Shown here: positions 24,975-33,637 of the stretch, in pieces | How positions within the stretch are numbered: the stretch's first letter is position 1 | Layout of the letters: each line of letters begins with the position of its first letter | NCBI GenBank assembly: GCA_937885735.1 | Contig: CALABN010000054.1 | Coordinates: 1-34,599, forward strand | Source of the DNA: an uncultured Bacteroidota bacterium | Lineage (GTDB): Bacteria > Bacteroidota > Bacteroidia > Bacteroidales > SZUA-534 | Length of the DNA: 34,599 nt | Direction: 5' to 3' | Program-made: the position numbers and the translations under genes | The notes under the pieces: model-generated | Told to the model about the DNA's origin: nothing | Database searches by the model: none | Seen by the model: the letters and a program-made list of their open reading frames with translations, nothing else

Positions 24975-25018
24975 TATATGCGCATAATTTGAATAATGCA
25001 TATAGGTATTTATACCTA
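24975..25018. promoter_or_regulatory. Nested palindromes, possible LuxR-cluster operator
   Basis: TATATGC (24975-24981) and GCATATA (24998-25004) form inverted 7-bp arms, TATGCGCATA (24977-24986) is a 10-bp perfect palindrome, and TAGGTAT-TT-ATACCTA (25003-25018) is a 7-bp inverted repeat. On the minus strand 24971-24978 reads TATACTTG, one base off TAnnTTTG, so the palindromes overlap the likely promoter 60-110 bases before the LuxR gene. Confidence 0.45.
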
Positions 25019-25072
25019 ATTACTTTAACCTATTGAGATACAGTGTGGTTTACAGAGGGTGCGCAAGGTAGA

Positions 25073-25112
25073 TTTTGTTCATGTTACATGGCCGAATGTT
25101 ACATGAACAAAA
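25073..25112. promoter_or_regulatory. 12-bp inverted repeat with internal ATGTTACATG repeats
   Basis: TTTTGTTCATGT (25073-25084) and ACATGAACAAAA (25101-25112) are perfect arms around a 16-base loop. The direct repeat ATGTTACATG occurs inside at 25081-25090 and 25096-25105, and each copy with its flanking C is a CATG-palindrome. No T run follows on either strand that would fit a normal terminator, so a regulator-binding site is more likely. Confidence 0.45.
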
Positions 25113-25291
25113 ATAGGCAGATGTTTTACGCAATTTTTTAGTGGCAATGTGCAACAAAAAACACCATTATTTGGCGTTTGCTAAGAAATTTTGTCCTGTT
25201 TAATCGTTGATTTTTTAGTGCACTAGTGCCTGGCAAGGTTTAATAAAGGTCGAGAGATTGAGAAGTTTAGAGGTTGATTTATTCTGAATTC

Positions 25292-26527
25292 TCAATTGTC
25301 ATTGGCTCTTTCCAAATCGTCAGCCAGGTAGCGTTTTGTGAACAGCCTGATTGGGTACCACGATGCAAGTAGCCCGATGCAGACCACGGTGACAAGCACC
25401 AGAACAAAGTCGGTCCATATCATCTTTACAGGATAGTCGCTTACCACAAACGAGCCCATGGAGTCGAGTTTGAGGAACCCGAACGTCTGCTGAAGCCAGC
25501 ATACCAGCAGTCCGAGCGCCAAACCGAGCAAGGCACCGCCAATGCTTATTATCCAGCCCTCGTAGGTGAAGATGCGCTGTATCCCCCTCTTGTCCAGACC
25601 AAGACTGCTCAATGTGGAAATGTCGTTCTTCTTGTCGATGATGAGCATCGACAGCGAGCCTATCATATTGAAACTGCCTATTATAAGTATAAATGTGAGT
25701 ATGAGGAAGATGGCGAATTTTTCCGATTTCATCACCTTGTAAAGCATCTCGTGTTGCTGATATTGTGTCTGCACAACATACTCGTTGCCGACTATTTGCT
25801 GGATTTTGTCGCGGGCCTCGTCCTTGTTGGTGCCAGGCTTGAGTTTAATCTCGAGGGCGCTTGCCTGCGTTGAATAGTCGAGCAGGTCGCGGGCAAAATC
25901 GATGGGCACAATCATATACCGTGTGTCAATCTCGTTTTGTATCGCAAAAAAACCCGACGGATAGATGTACGACTTGCTGAATGCCCTTTCGGGATTCATT
26001 GATATGTGTCCGTTGCGTTTGGGCACGTATATGCGTATCGGACGGACAAAGTTCAGGTTAAGTGAAAGATAATAAGCCAATCCACAGCCTACCACGGCCA
26101 TTGGTCTGTGTCCGTCGTTGAGTACAAACGAGCCGTTGTAAATGGTTGTGTCAATGCCTGTCAGTTGGCTGTAACCTTCCGAAACGCCTTTTATGGTTGC
26201 GGGGTTTATGTGCTTGTCGAATTCCAGAAGCACATTTTCCTCAAGAGTCTCGCAGACAATGTCGATGCAGTTGAGTTGCCGTATAGCCGACAGGCTGTCG
26301 GGCTCGAAAACCTTGCCTTGGCCAACGGTGATTTTTATGTCGGGGTCGAAATTGCTGAACATTGACTTTATCAGGTCGTTGAACCCGTTGAACACCGACA
26401 GTACAATGATGAGCGCCATAGTGCACACCGACACGCCAACCAACGAGACTATTGATATCACGTTGATGACATTGTGCGACTTCTTCGAAAAGAGATATCG
26501 GCGTGCAACAAAGGCTGACAGGTTCAT
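25292..26527 (-). CDS. LolC/LolE-like ABC permease
   Basis: A 411-aa inner-membrane protein with FtsX-type permease architecture: an N-terminal membrane helix (VINVISIVSLVGVSVCTMAL, about residues 20-45), a large periplasmic domain (about 55-265), and three C-terminal helices near residues 270-400 (FLILTFILIIGSFNMIGSLSM, then WIISIGGALLGLALGLLVC, then LVLVTVVCIGLLASW). The end of the first segment and the DIKITVGQGK-like stretch recall LolE/LolC subunits, which release lipoproteins from the inner membrane. Such a role is plausible but not proven. It starts 17 bases after rbfA and is co-transcribed with it, a layout common in Bacteroidetes. No ATPase lies next to it, so it likely shares an unlinked LolD-type ATPase. 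Confidence 0.85.
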   Translation of the reverse strand: MNLSAFVARRYLFSKKSHNVINVISIVSLVGVSVCTMALIIVLSVFNGFNDLIKSMFSNFDPDIKITVGQGKVFEPDSLSAIRQLNCIDIVCETLEENVLLEFDKHINPATIKGVSEGYSQLTGIDTTIYNGSFVLNDGHRPMAVVGCGLAYYLSLNLNFVRPIRIYVPKRNGHISMNPERAFSKSYIYPSGFFAIQNEIDTRYMIVPIDFARDLLDYSTQASALEIKLKPGTNKDEARDKIQQIVGNEYVVQTQYQQHEMLYKVMKSEKFAIFLILTFILIIGSFNMIGSLSMLIIDKKNDISTLSSLGLDKRGIQRIFTYEGWIISIGGALLGLALGLLVCWLQQTFGFLKLDSMGSFVVSDYPVKMIWTDFVLVLVTVVCIGLLASWYPIRLFTKRYLADDLERANDN

Positions 26528-26544
26528 CGCTACAAGTCCTGACG

Positions 26545-26889
26545 TTATTTCTTCAGCAGTTTTTCAATGTTCTCCAGATAGTCGAGCGAATCGTCGATGA
26601 AGAAAGAAAGTTCAGGTATAATGCGCACCTGATTGTGGATGCGGTTGCCCAACTGGAAGCGGATTTCCTTGTTGTGAGCGTTGATGTTGGCCATTATCTC
26701 GTCCTTCTTGTTATCGGGAAAAATGCTCAAGTAGCATTTCGCAACAGAGAGGTCGGGACTGATGCGGACTACTGATACAGTGATGATTGATCCTTGGAAC
26801 CAACTGCGTGCAAAACTTTGGAACATCTCGGCCAAATCCTTTTGTATCAAGCGCGCAACCTTGTTCTGTCGTGGTGTTAACTCTTCCAT
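26545..26889 (-). CDS. rbfA: Ribosome-binding factor A
   Basis: A 114-aa KH-domain protein that binds the 30S subunit during maturation of 16S rRNA. The signature is complete: RQNKVARLIQKDLAEMFQ near the start, ITVSVVRISPDLSVAKCYLSIFPD in the middle, and GNRIHNQVRIIPELSFFIDDSLDY near the end. An in-frame TTG at 26913 would add eight residues, but it lies inside the promoter's TAnnTTTG box, so ATG 26889 is the start. The gene is the first of a two-gene unit with the permease. Confidence 0.95.
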   Translation of the reverse strand: MEELTPRQNKVARLIQKDLAEMFQSFARSWFQGSIITVSVVRISPDLSVAKCYLSIFPDNKKDEIMANINAHNKEIRFQLGNRIHNQVRIIPELSFFIDDSLDYLENIEKLLKK

Positions 26890-26910
26890 TTCATACTTTT
26901 TTTGTTGGCG

Positions 26911-26918
26911 CAAAGGTA
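26911..26918 (-). promoter_or_regulatory. Probable rbfA promoter, -7 box TACCTTTG
   Basis: The minus strand reads TACCTTTG, an exact TAnnTTTG match, 21 bases before the rbfA ATG. A TTTG at 26941-26944 is a candidate -33 box, spaced 22 bases instead of 19. Confidence 0.55.
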
Positions 26919-26991
26919 ATAATAATCAGCGCATTGATTACAAATGTATTCATTGTCATTTTATTGCAATGTTGACATTCATTAACAAACA

Positions 26992-27016
26992 AAGGCGAAG
27001 AGAATGTCTTCGCCTT
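26992..27016 (-). terminator. Terminator of the GH43 gene
   Basis: AAGGCGAAG (26992-27000) and CTTCGCCTT (27008-27016) form a perfect 9-bp stem with a 7-base loop, about 27 bases past the GH43 stop. On the minus strand a T-rich tract follows. The stem resembles the one after the surface-protein gene. Confidence 0.8.
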
Positions 27017-27042
27017 GCTTGTTATATTAATGATTTTGAGGC

Positions 27043-28644
27043 TTATTCAAAGCAGAAATCGACAAGCGAGCACATTGACTTTTCTTGCGTTTCAGATGTG
27101 AACACGAAGAACAGTGCGTGCTTGCCGTTGTAGTACTTCAAGTCCTCAACCGGTATTGATGCCGATTGGTCCTTGTCGCTACTGTTGGCGGCGATGTCGA
27201 ATGTTCCGATTTTTACGCCTCCCTCGGCTTCAGAAGGGCGGTCGAGGTAGATGTCCATTTTGCCGGCCACGCCTTCCGGAACGTAGTTGAGCGACAATTT
27301 TACACCAGACTTGCCGTATGTCTTGCTGAAATTGAAATACTTGTAACCTACAGCCGAACCGCTTGTGTTGTTGACAATAGGGCAACGGTTGATTGAAAGG
27401 TCATAAGGGTCGAGCTTGGGGTTCTGCTGACCGCGGATAATCTGCGGATGCGATCCCGGATAAACCACTTTAGGATATTCCTGATAAGCCGGCTTAGGAC
27501 CGGTGAAGTAGCACGCAATGCCTGCCGAATAGCGGGTGAACGGATCAAGGCCTTCTGTCAAGAATCCCTCGCTGTTGAATTCGGCCTTGCTGATACGGAC
27601 ATATCCGCTCTCGCCTTCCATCACCTCAACATCGATTGGAGCCACCATCGCCTGACGCGAATATTCCGATGTTCCGGCCTGACGGTGATAGAACACCCAC
27701 CACTTGCCGTTTATCTCGCAGATGCTTCCGTGTGTGTTTCCTCCAGGCACGGCTGTGCTTACATTCTTGCCGTCGGCATTGCGCTCAATGGCACGGCCGT
27801 CGATTAGGGTTCCGCCAAAGGTCCACGGACCGAGCGGGTTGTTGCTGTAGCAGTATGCCAAAGTGTAGTTGTTCTCCGGCAAGCCTTCCTCGCCAGGATT
27901 GGTCCAACGGCTGTAGATGAATACATATTTGTCCTTTATCTTGCGGATAGATGATGCCTCGAAGAAGCGGAATGTCTTGTCCTGATGATAGTTGGGAATC
28001 ATGTCCTTCACTATTTCGGTGCCGGGCTTAACGGTAGCCATAGTTGTTGGGTCGAGTTCGGCGCCAAACGACTGCTGAAAGCCCCAATAGCCGTAAACAC
28101 GGCCATCGTCATCGACAAGGCAGGCGGGGTCGAAACCGAACGGGCCCACTGTGGCACGCGGATTAGCAGGGTCCCAATTGCAAACCTCAAACGGGCCGTC
28201 GGGACGGTCAGACTTTGCCACAAGGTTGTTTCTTCCGCCGTTCTGCACGTTTGGATACAGGTAATATGTCTTTTTGCCGTTGGCGTCTTTGGTCTCTACA
28301 ACGTCGGGAGCATAAAGCACGTCGCCCTCGCCGTCGGGATTCAACTGCTTGCCATTGGCGTCTTTCTTCGATTCGAAGATGACACCATCGAGACGCCAAT
28401 TCTTCAGGTCGTTGACCGATGCCGACCATACAACCTGGTCAAGACCGCAATACTTGTCGACAAGCATATCGTGCGAACCGTACACATAGACACGGAACTC
28501 GCCCGGCTTGTCGGGGTCCTCAAATACGTAAGGCTCACCGTCGGGGATGAATTCCCACAATGGCAGATATGGGTTCTGGGCGTTTGCAAGGCTTGTAAAC
28601 ACCATGGCGGTGCCCAATGCCAACATTTTCGATAGTTTTCTCAT
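27043..28644 (-). CDS. GH43 family glycosidase with C-terminal CBM6-like domain
   Basis: A 533-aa secreted enzyme. Signal peptide is residues 1-22 (MRKLSKMLALGTAMVFTSLANA). The GH43 five-blade propeller spans about 30-400. The WAP-like motif is YAPDVV (111-116), FDPACLVDDDGRVYGYWG (171-188) matches the conserved pKa-modulating Asp region, and RFFEASSI puts the general acid Glu at residue 229. The general base Asp is D35 or D43. About 405-533 looks like a carbohydrate-binding module of the CBM6 type (YFNFSKTYGKSGVKLSLNY, then DIYLDRPSEAEGG). Such enzymes remove arabinose or xylose from plant polysaccharides; the exact substrate cannot be read. The frame extends upstream to 28797, but residues before MRKLSK look random and overlap the neighbour, so ATG 28644 is chosen. 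No susC/susD genes lie nearby, so it is not part of a visible polysaccharide locus. Confidence 0.88.
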   Translation of the reverse strand: MRKLSKMLALGTAMVFTSLANAQNPYLPLWEFIPDGEPYVFEDPDKPGEFRVYVYGSHDMLVDKYCGLDQVVWSASVNDLKNWRLDGVIFESKKDANGKQLNPDGEGDVLYAPDVVETKDANGKKTYYLYPNVQNGGRNNLVAKSDRPDGPFEVCNWDPANPRATVGPFGFDPACLVDDDGRVYGYWGFQQSFGAELDPTTMATVKPGTEIVKDMIPNYHQDKTFRFFEASSIRKIKDKYVFIYSRWTNPGEEGLPENNYTLAYCYSNNPLGPWTFGGTLIDGRAIERNADGKNVSTAVPGGNTHGSICEINGKWWVFYHRQAGTSEYSRQAMVAPIDVEVMEGESGYVRISKAEFNSEGFLTEGLDPFTRYSAGIACYFTGPKPAYQEYPKVVYPGSHPQIIRGQQNPKLDPYDLSINRCPIVNNTSGSAVGYKYFNFSKTYGKSGVKLSLNYVPEGVAGKMDIYLDRPSEAEGGVKIGTFDIAANSSDKDQSASIPVEDLKYYNGKHALFFVFTSETQEKSMCSLVDFCFE

Positions 28645-28668
28645 AATATGTTGTTTTTGATGATTATG

Positions 28669-28676
28669 CGAAAATA
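28669..28676 (-). promoter_or_regulatory. Possible GH43 promoter, TATTTTCG
   Basis: The minus strand reads TATTTTCG, one base from TAnnTTTG, 25 bases before the GH43 ATG. No -33 TTTG is visible at the usual spacing, so the call is weak. Confidence 0.3.
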
Positions 28677-28774
28677 GAAAATTCCTGCACAGTTGACACG
28701 ATGATGACGGATTTATTGGTGATTCGTTGATTTGTTGAATGTTTGACGTCGACTTTTGCCAATTGCCTTGTACC

Positions 28775-31204
28775 TTATTCCGTTTTAATCGCTTCAACAG
28801 GATTGCGACGGGCGACGCTTAACGACTGTATGGCTACGGTGGCAAGCACTATCAGCAACGTGGCTATGGCCGAGATGATGAATGGTTCGGGCGTGATGCC
28901 TATCTTGTAGGCAAAATCCTTCAACCAATATGCCACAAAACTGTAGGCGCAAGGCACTGAAACGGCTATTGCCACGGCCACTATCCAGATGTAACGACGG
29001 CAAAGCATCTGAAGAATCTCTGCCGATGTGGCGCCGTTCACCTTGCGTATGCCTATCTCCTTGACACGCTTTTGGTTGAGCGATGCCGACAGCCCTATGA
29101 TACCGATTATGGCAATGAACAACGCAATGATTGTAAGCGCAGAAATGACAAACGAGTAGTTGCGGTCCTTTTTATATGACTCGGCTACCTTTTCATCGAC
29201 AAAATACCAATTGAAATCTGTGTCGGGGAAGGTCTTTTTCCAAACCTTTTCAATGTCGCTTATTATGTTTGGCGTCTGCATAAGGTTGATACGAATCAGA
29301 ACATTTTTAAAATCACCCAGCATTACCATTTCGTTTTGACTTACTCCAGGTACATAGTATTGATAGATTATTGGTTCTATTTCAGAATGAGCATTGCCAA
29401 AATTGAAGTCTTTTACCACACCTTGCACAACACCAAAAGGAGTTTGTTCACCAAGTTTCAATTGAGGAACTTGCTGTGCCTTTTTATTAATTATTACTGA
29501 CGGCATTCCTTTTTCAAAATCATTGCCTTCTATTATGTTTGCTCCAATAACCTTGAAAAAGTCTTCATCTACATTTGAACATCTAATTGAAATATATTCT
29601 TGCGTTGAGTCATTGAAATAACCCATACCCATTTCCAATTTCTCCATTGGAACTTCAGAAGTACCAGCGATGCCAATAATGCCTGGCAACTTGCCTGCTT
29701 CATCCTTGAATGTGGAATACTTGCTTTCATCAATTTTTACAACCAAAAGGCCGTCCTTGTCAAACCCAAAATCTGCCTTAAGTGCATATTTTATCTGCCT
29801 ATCCATTAATAAAATAGATGTAAATAGCCCGCAGAATATCGCTATCTGAATTATTGTAAGGATATTGGTGAAAATGAGTCTGTCGCCTGTCTTGATCACA
29901 CTGCTCTTAACGGCATCGGCAAGGCTTATTCGGCGAAGCCTGAACTTGATGGCGAAACCTGAAAACAAGCCGAACAATATGGCTGTTACTGCCCATACAA
30001 CGACAAGGCTTGCAAAACTGCCAACGAACGACAGGCTTGCATCAATCTCAAACAGAGTGCTGATTTTAGGCAATCCGTAAATTGTCACCAAAACCGACAA
30101 GGGCAACGAGAGCACTATCAGCATAAGCGACTCCTCTATCGACTGCCACACTATGTTGCCCGTCCGTGCGCCGTTTATCTGGCAGATTGCCTGCGTGCGA
30201 AGACGGCGGTCGGCAGTGGCCGATGCAAGGTTGACATAGTTGAAGAATGCTATGAGCAAAATAAGCAGACCAATGAAGAATGTTGTCTTGCAAAGCAGTC
30301 GGTTGCCATTGTTCTTATGGTCTTCATATCCAAAATGCTTGTCAAAATATATGTCGGTTATTGGTTGATAAACAAAATTATACCGACTGAGCTTTTCTTT
30401 GTGTATTCTTTTTACATCATCGTTCATTTTTGATTCAAACCCCTTCAAATCAGTGTGTTTTGCCATTTTTACATAAACGGAACTCATAGGATTACTCATA
30501 TCCATTTCTTCCATACGCTCTTTTACCGTTAAATGTCCCTTCGTATATCTGTGGGCTATCCAAAAACTTGTTGAAAGAAATGCTGTTGGCTTGAAGGTGG
30601 CGTTTTGTGGATAGTCGTCAACCACTGCCACAACTGTCAACTCTGCAGTTCTTTCAATTGTGATACTATTAAACCTCCCTTGTGAGAAATCAATTGAATC
30701 AACACTCCATTTCACTGGCAGTGTTTCACCTACACAATGCTCCTTGCCGAAAATGTTTCTGGCCTGGCTTTGATTTAGGACTATCGACTTTTCAATATTG
30801 TCCAGATTGTAAACGTCACCCTCTATCACCTCAATGCCGAACATATCGAAGAAATTGGGCGTGACACCGCTTACTGGTATTTCATAGCCTGTCCTTTCCA
30901 CTGTCACTTTGTAGTAATTGCCCGTCAAGGCACAGGCATCCTCCACTTGAGGATAGTCGGCAACCAAGGTCTTGCTCAAGACATACGGTACGCTGTTATT
31001 GATTTGGTTAAACATAGAATCGTACACATTTACTCTGTAGATTCGGTTACTGTCCTTGAAGCAACGGTTGTAGTTGTACTCGTGACTGACAAAAACCATA
31101 GCCACGGCAAACACGCCCAAGGCGATGCCGAGTCCCACAATGTTGATGATGCTATTGGACTTGTCGTTCTTGATGTGTCGCCAACTTAATAGAATGTTTT
31201 TCAT
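28775..31204 (-). CDS. MacB/FtsX-type ABC permease A
   Basis: An 809-aa inner-membrane protein with the duplicated FtsX permease plan: an N-terminal MacB-like start (SWRHIKNDKSNSIINIVGLGIALGVFAVAM, membrane helix about 20-45), a periplasmic domain, three helices in the middle (TTFFIGLLILLIAFFNYVNLASATADRRL region, residues ~310-440), a second periplasmic domain, and three helices at the end (VISALTIIALFIAIIGIIGLSASLNQ, VAVAIAVSVPCAYSFVAYW, IATLLIVLATVAIQSLSVARRNPVEAIKTE). The conserved ...RRNPVEAIKTE ending is typical. It likely pairs with the similar 766-aa permease and the ATPase at 33638. These systems export peptides, macrolides or envelope material; the substrate is unknown. Confidence 0.9.
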   Translation of the reverse strand: MKNILLSWRHIKNDKSNSIINIVGLGIALGVFAVAMVFVSHEYNYNRCFKDSNRIYRVNVYDSMFNQINNSVPYVLSKTLVADYPQVEDACALTGNYYKVTVERTGYEIPVSGVTPNFFDMFGIEVIEGDVYNLDNIEKSIVLNQSQARNIFGKEHCVGETLPVKWSVDSIDFSQGRFNSITIERTAELTVVAVVDDYPQNATFKPTAFLSTSFWIAHRYTKGHLTVKERMEEMDMSNPMSSVYVKMAKHTDLKGFESKMNDDVKRIHKEKLSRYNFVYQPITDIYFDKHFGYEDHKNNGNRLLCKTTFFIGLLILLIAFFNYVNLASATADRRLRTQAICQINGARTGNIVWQSIEESLMLIVLSLPLSVLVTIYGLPKISTLFEIDASLSFVGSFASLVVVWAVTAILFGLFSGFAIKFRLRRISLADAVKSSVIKTGDRLIFTNILTIIQIAIFCGLFTSILLMDRQIKYALKADFGFDKDGLLVVKIDESKYSTFKDEAGKLPGIIGIAGTSEVPMEKLEMGMGYFNDSTQEYISIRCSNVDEDFFKVIGANIIEGNDFEKGMPSVIINKKAQQVPQLKLGEQTPFGVVQGVVKDFNFGNAHSEIEPIIYQYYVPGVSQNEMVMLGDFKNVLIRINLMQTPNIISDIEKVWKKTFPDTDFNWYFVDEKVAESYKKDRNYSFVISALTIIALFIAIIGIIGLSASLNQKRVKEIGIRKVNGATSAEILQMLCRRYIWIVAVAIAVSVPCAYSFVAYWLKDFAYKIGITPEPFIISAIATLLIVLATVAIQSLSVARRNPVEAIKTE

Positions 31205-31214
31205 TTGTAGTGTG

Positions 31215-31245
31215 TGTTGTTAGTTGTTAGTTATTAGTTGTTAGT
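31215..31245. repeat. Low-complexity TTAGTTGTTAG tract
   Basis: The 81-base gap between the two permeases has repeats of TTAGTTGTTAG, TTATTAGTTG and TTAGTTT. Similar AT-rich phrases occur at 24674-24700. It resembles common Bacteroidales spacer sequence and no signal is obvious. Confidence 0.5.
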
Positions 31246-31285
31246 TTTTGGCTGTTGGTCTTTGGCCACTTATGCCTTATGCCTT

Positions 31286-33586
31286 TTACTCCGTCTTTAT
31301 TGCGTCAATAGGGTTTCGGGTTGATGCCTTGTAACTCTGCCACAGAATGGTTGCCACGGTGAACATAATTATGAATAGTGCTGGCAGTATGAAGTGCAAA
31401 GCCGTGACACTGATATGGTCGGTATAGTTGGCAAGGAATATGTCGGCCACCCATTTGGCCAAAAATCCCGACACTACGGCACCTGCCAATCCGTGAAGTA
31501 TGTAAGGTTTTGCGAATCTCGCCATCAGCGACGGAACCGACTCGCCAAGATACTTGCGTATGCCCGTCTCCTTAACCTTCTGCTCCGCTGTGAACATTAT
31601 CACGCCAAGCGAGCCGAAGCAAAGGATGAGTATGGCAAGCACGCCGAACAGAAAGATGAGTTTCTGCAGACGCTTCTCAGTAGCAATCATCTGCTCATAT
31701 TGGTCGTCCATAAACCCGTAGTAAAAAAGTTCGCCTGGCGTATATGCGTTGAATGTTTCCTGAGCGAGTTTAACCACATTTTGGTGGCTTTTTCCTGCAA
31801 AGCGCACCACCACGTATCCCCAATTGACCCAATCGGCCTTGGGGACTATCACCATTGGATAATTAGGCTCGTTTAGGCTGTTGAACAGCAAATCCTTGAA
31901 CACGCCGTTAATGGTTACGGCGTTGCCGTCTATCCACAACTCGCGCCCTGTGAAAAAGTCCCACCCTATCTTGTCGGCAAGAGTCTTGTTGATGTATGTG
32001 CCGAAATTATCGCTTTGGGGCTTTTCGCCCTCAATCAGTTCAAGTTGATAGGTGTCGAAAACATCCTTGTCGGTGAAATAATAGGTTATCAATGGCTTGA
32101 AGTCGGGGGCCTTTCCTTCCCAATCAAACCCGTCGCTGTTGTTTCCTATGCACGAAGGCAATTGGTTGACAAAGGCGGTGGAAAGCACGTCGGGCGACTT
32201 CTGAAGATCGTTCTTGAAGGCATCAAGTCTGTTTATGATGTTTTCGCCTACGCCAACCCACAAGGTCTGCTCGGTGTCCATTCCCGTGTCCATATTGCGC
32301 ATATGCCTTATCTGGCTGGTGAAGACTCCCAATAGGATGAATATGGTTATTGAACTGACGTACATTGTAAAGATGAACGCATTGCGGAATATGCCCCGCT
32401 TGTGCTTGCGGTTGCCCGCGATGTTTCCCATTGCGCCGTTGCCCGTCAGCGCAAGCGCTGGATACGCCCCTGAAAGCAACACGGTGACGATGAACAGCAT
32501 AAAGTAGAACAGCAGTGGCAAGGGCCTGAACATTTCAGATACCGACACTTGCTTTTCCAATAATGCGTCGAAGGCTGGCAAGACTGCAATTGTCAATAAA
32601 ATGGCGAACCAAAAGGCTATAAGGCAAGTGACCGTGATGTCGGAAAAGATAACCTTCATCAAGTCAAGCCTGTTTCCGCCGTATGCCTTGCGCACGGCCA
32701 ACTCCTTTGCCTGGTTCACGGCACGCGCCATATTCAGGTTCACGTAACTCAGCACCGATGCAAGCAGAATGAGCAATGCGATAAGGCTGAAACAGCCTAC
32801 GGCAGGCTTCAGCCATTCCATACGGTGGGCCGTCAGGTGCCTCAACTTCAGCATTGTGTTGTCGCCACACTCTTTATTTATCCTATGTTGCCAACGCTGG
32901 TTCAGCACATCGGCGTCGGCAGGGTTGTGCAACAGCACGGCGGTGCCAAACGAATTGTTCCACCACGTGTCGGACCTCATTCCAAACAACTTGCAAAGCA
33001 CGTCCAATCTGACAAACACGTTGGCGCGGGCGCTGTAGTAGTTGCTTCGTGGCAAATCCTCAAAAAGGCCGACAATGGTGAAATCCTCCTTGCCTTCCAT
33101 TGAGACTACCTTGCCAATGGCGGGCTCGTCGCCAAAGAGCCTCTTCGACGCAAGTTCCGACACTATGGCCTCGCTCTGCCCTTCAGGAAAATGGCCCGAA
33201 ATCAATTTTACGGTAAAGATGTTGAAATAGTCGCTCTCGCAACCGCACACGTCAAGCGCCTCGGTCTTGTCGCCGTACCTGAATGTCTGCGTATTGTGCA
33301 GATAACGTGTCGCATACTCTACCATTGTTGGTTCCTCGTTGGCAATGGCAGGACCTACAGCAGGCGGGCAACCGAAAAATTCTGTCGGCGTGTCACCCTC
33401 AAGATACCCGTGCACAAGAAATATATTGCTGTAGTTCTTGTTGTAACGGTCTATTGACAGTTCGTCGTTTGCCCACAGGAATATTAGCATAGCGCTTACA
33501 AGCCCCGCCACAAGTGAGCCAAAACTGAACAAGACTGACACTCCGCCCTTTTTCAAGCGTCGCACTGTTATAGATAAATTATTCAT
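31286..33586 (-). CDS. MacB/FtsX-type ABC permease B
   Basis: A 766-aa paralogue of the 809-aa neighbour: N-terminal helix (SVLFSFGSLVAGLVSAMLIFLW, about 18-40), periplasmic MacB-like domain, three helices in the middle (residues ~265-400, with SYVNLNMARAVNQAKELAVRKAYGG), a second periplasmic domain, and three helices near the C-terminus ending ASTRNPIDAIKTE. The AKELAVRKAYGG and KVKETGIRKYLGE motifs are typical coupling-helix regions that touch the ATPase. The frame could start at TTG 33592, but ATG 33586 is two codons later and preferred. The ATPase gene ends 51 bases upstream of this start on the same strand, so the genes ATPase, B and A form one operon. Confidence 0.9.
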   Translation of the reverse strand: MNNLSITVRRLKKGGVSVLFSFGSLVAGLVSAMLIFLWANDELSIDRYNKNYSNIFLVHGYLEGDTPTEFFGCPPAVGPAIANEEPTMVEYATRYLHNTQTFRYGDKTEALDVCGCESDYFNIFTVKLISGHFPEGQSEAIVSELASKRLFGDEPAIGKVVSMEGKEDFTIVGLFEDLPRSNYYSARANVFVRLDVLCKLFGMRSDTWWNNSFGTAVLLHNPADADVLNQRWQHRINKECGDNTMLKLRHLTAHRMEWLKPAVGCFSLIALLILLASVLSYVNLNMARAVNQAKELAVRKAYGGNRLDLMKVIFSDITVTCLIAFWFAILLTIAVLPAFDALLEKQVSVSEMFRPLPLLFYFMLFIVTVLLSGAYPALALTGNGAMGNIAGNRKHKRGIFRNAFIFTMYVSSITIFILLGVFTSQIRHMRNMDTGMDTEQTLWVGVGENIINRLDAFKNDLQKSPDVLSTAFVNQLPSCIGNNSDGFDWEGKAPDFKPLITYYFTDKDVFDTYQLELIEGEKPQSDNFGTYINKTLADKIGWDFFTGRELWIDGNAVTINGVFKDLLFNSLNEPNYPMVIVPKADWVNWGYVVVRFAGKSHQNVVKLAQETFNAYTPGELFYYGFMDDQYEQMIATEKRLQKLIFLFGVLAILILCFGSLGVIMFTAEQKVKETGIRKYLGESVPSLMARFAKPYILHGLAGAVVSGFLAKWVADIFLANYTDHISVTALHFILPALFIIMFTVATILWQSYKASTRNPIDAIKTE

Positions 33587-33637
33587 TGTCAATGAGTTTT
33601 TTGATAAATGATTATTTAAGGCTTCCGTTGAACGGCA

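Larger units (their letters stand above)
24910..25291. other. Intergenic region upstream of the LuxR-type gene
   Basis: No gene is seen in these 382 bases. They carry palindromes at 24975-25018 and 25073-25112, which are candidate regulatory sites for the LuxR gene and its cluster. The remainder (25113-25291) is AT-rich and ends in the low-complexity phrase TTGAGAAGTTTAGAG (25258-25272), which also occurs at 21551-21565. Confidence 0.5.

Noticed and set aside
27985..28635. 216-aa + strand frame opposite GH43
   Set aside because: GH43 motifs are clear on the minus strand; the opposite frame is a shadow.
28645..28797. N-terminal extension of GH43 from 28797
   Set aside because: It would place 51 Asn/Ser/Gln-rich residues before a perfect signal peptide, and it overlaps the end of the permease gene.
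31394..31876. 160-aa + strand frame opposite permease B
   Set aside because: Shadow of the permease coding sequence.
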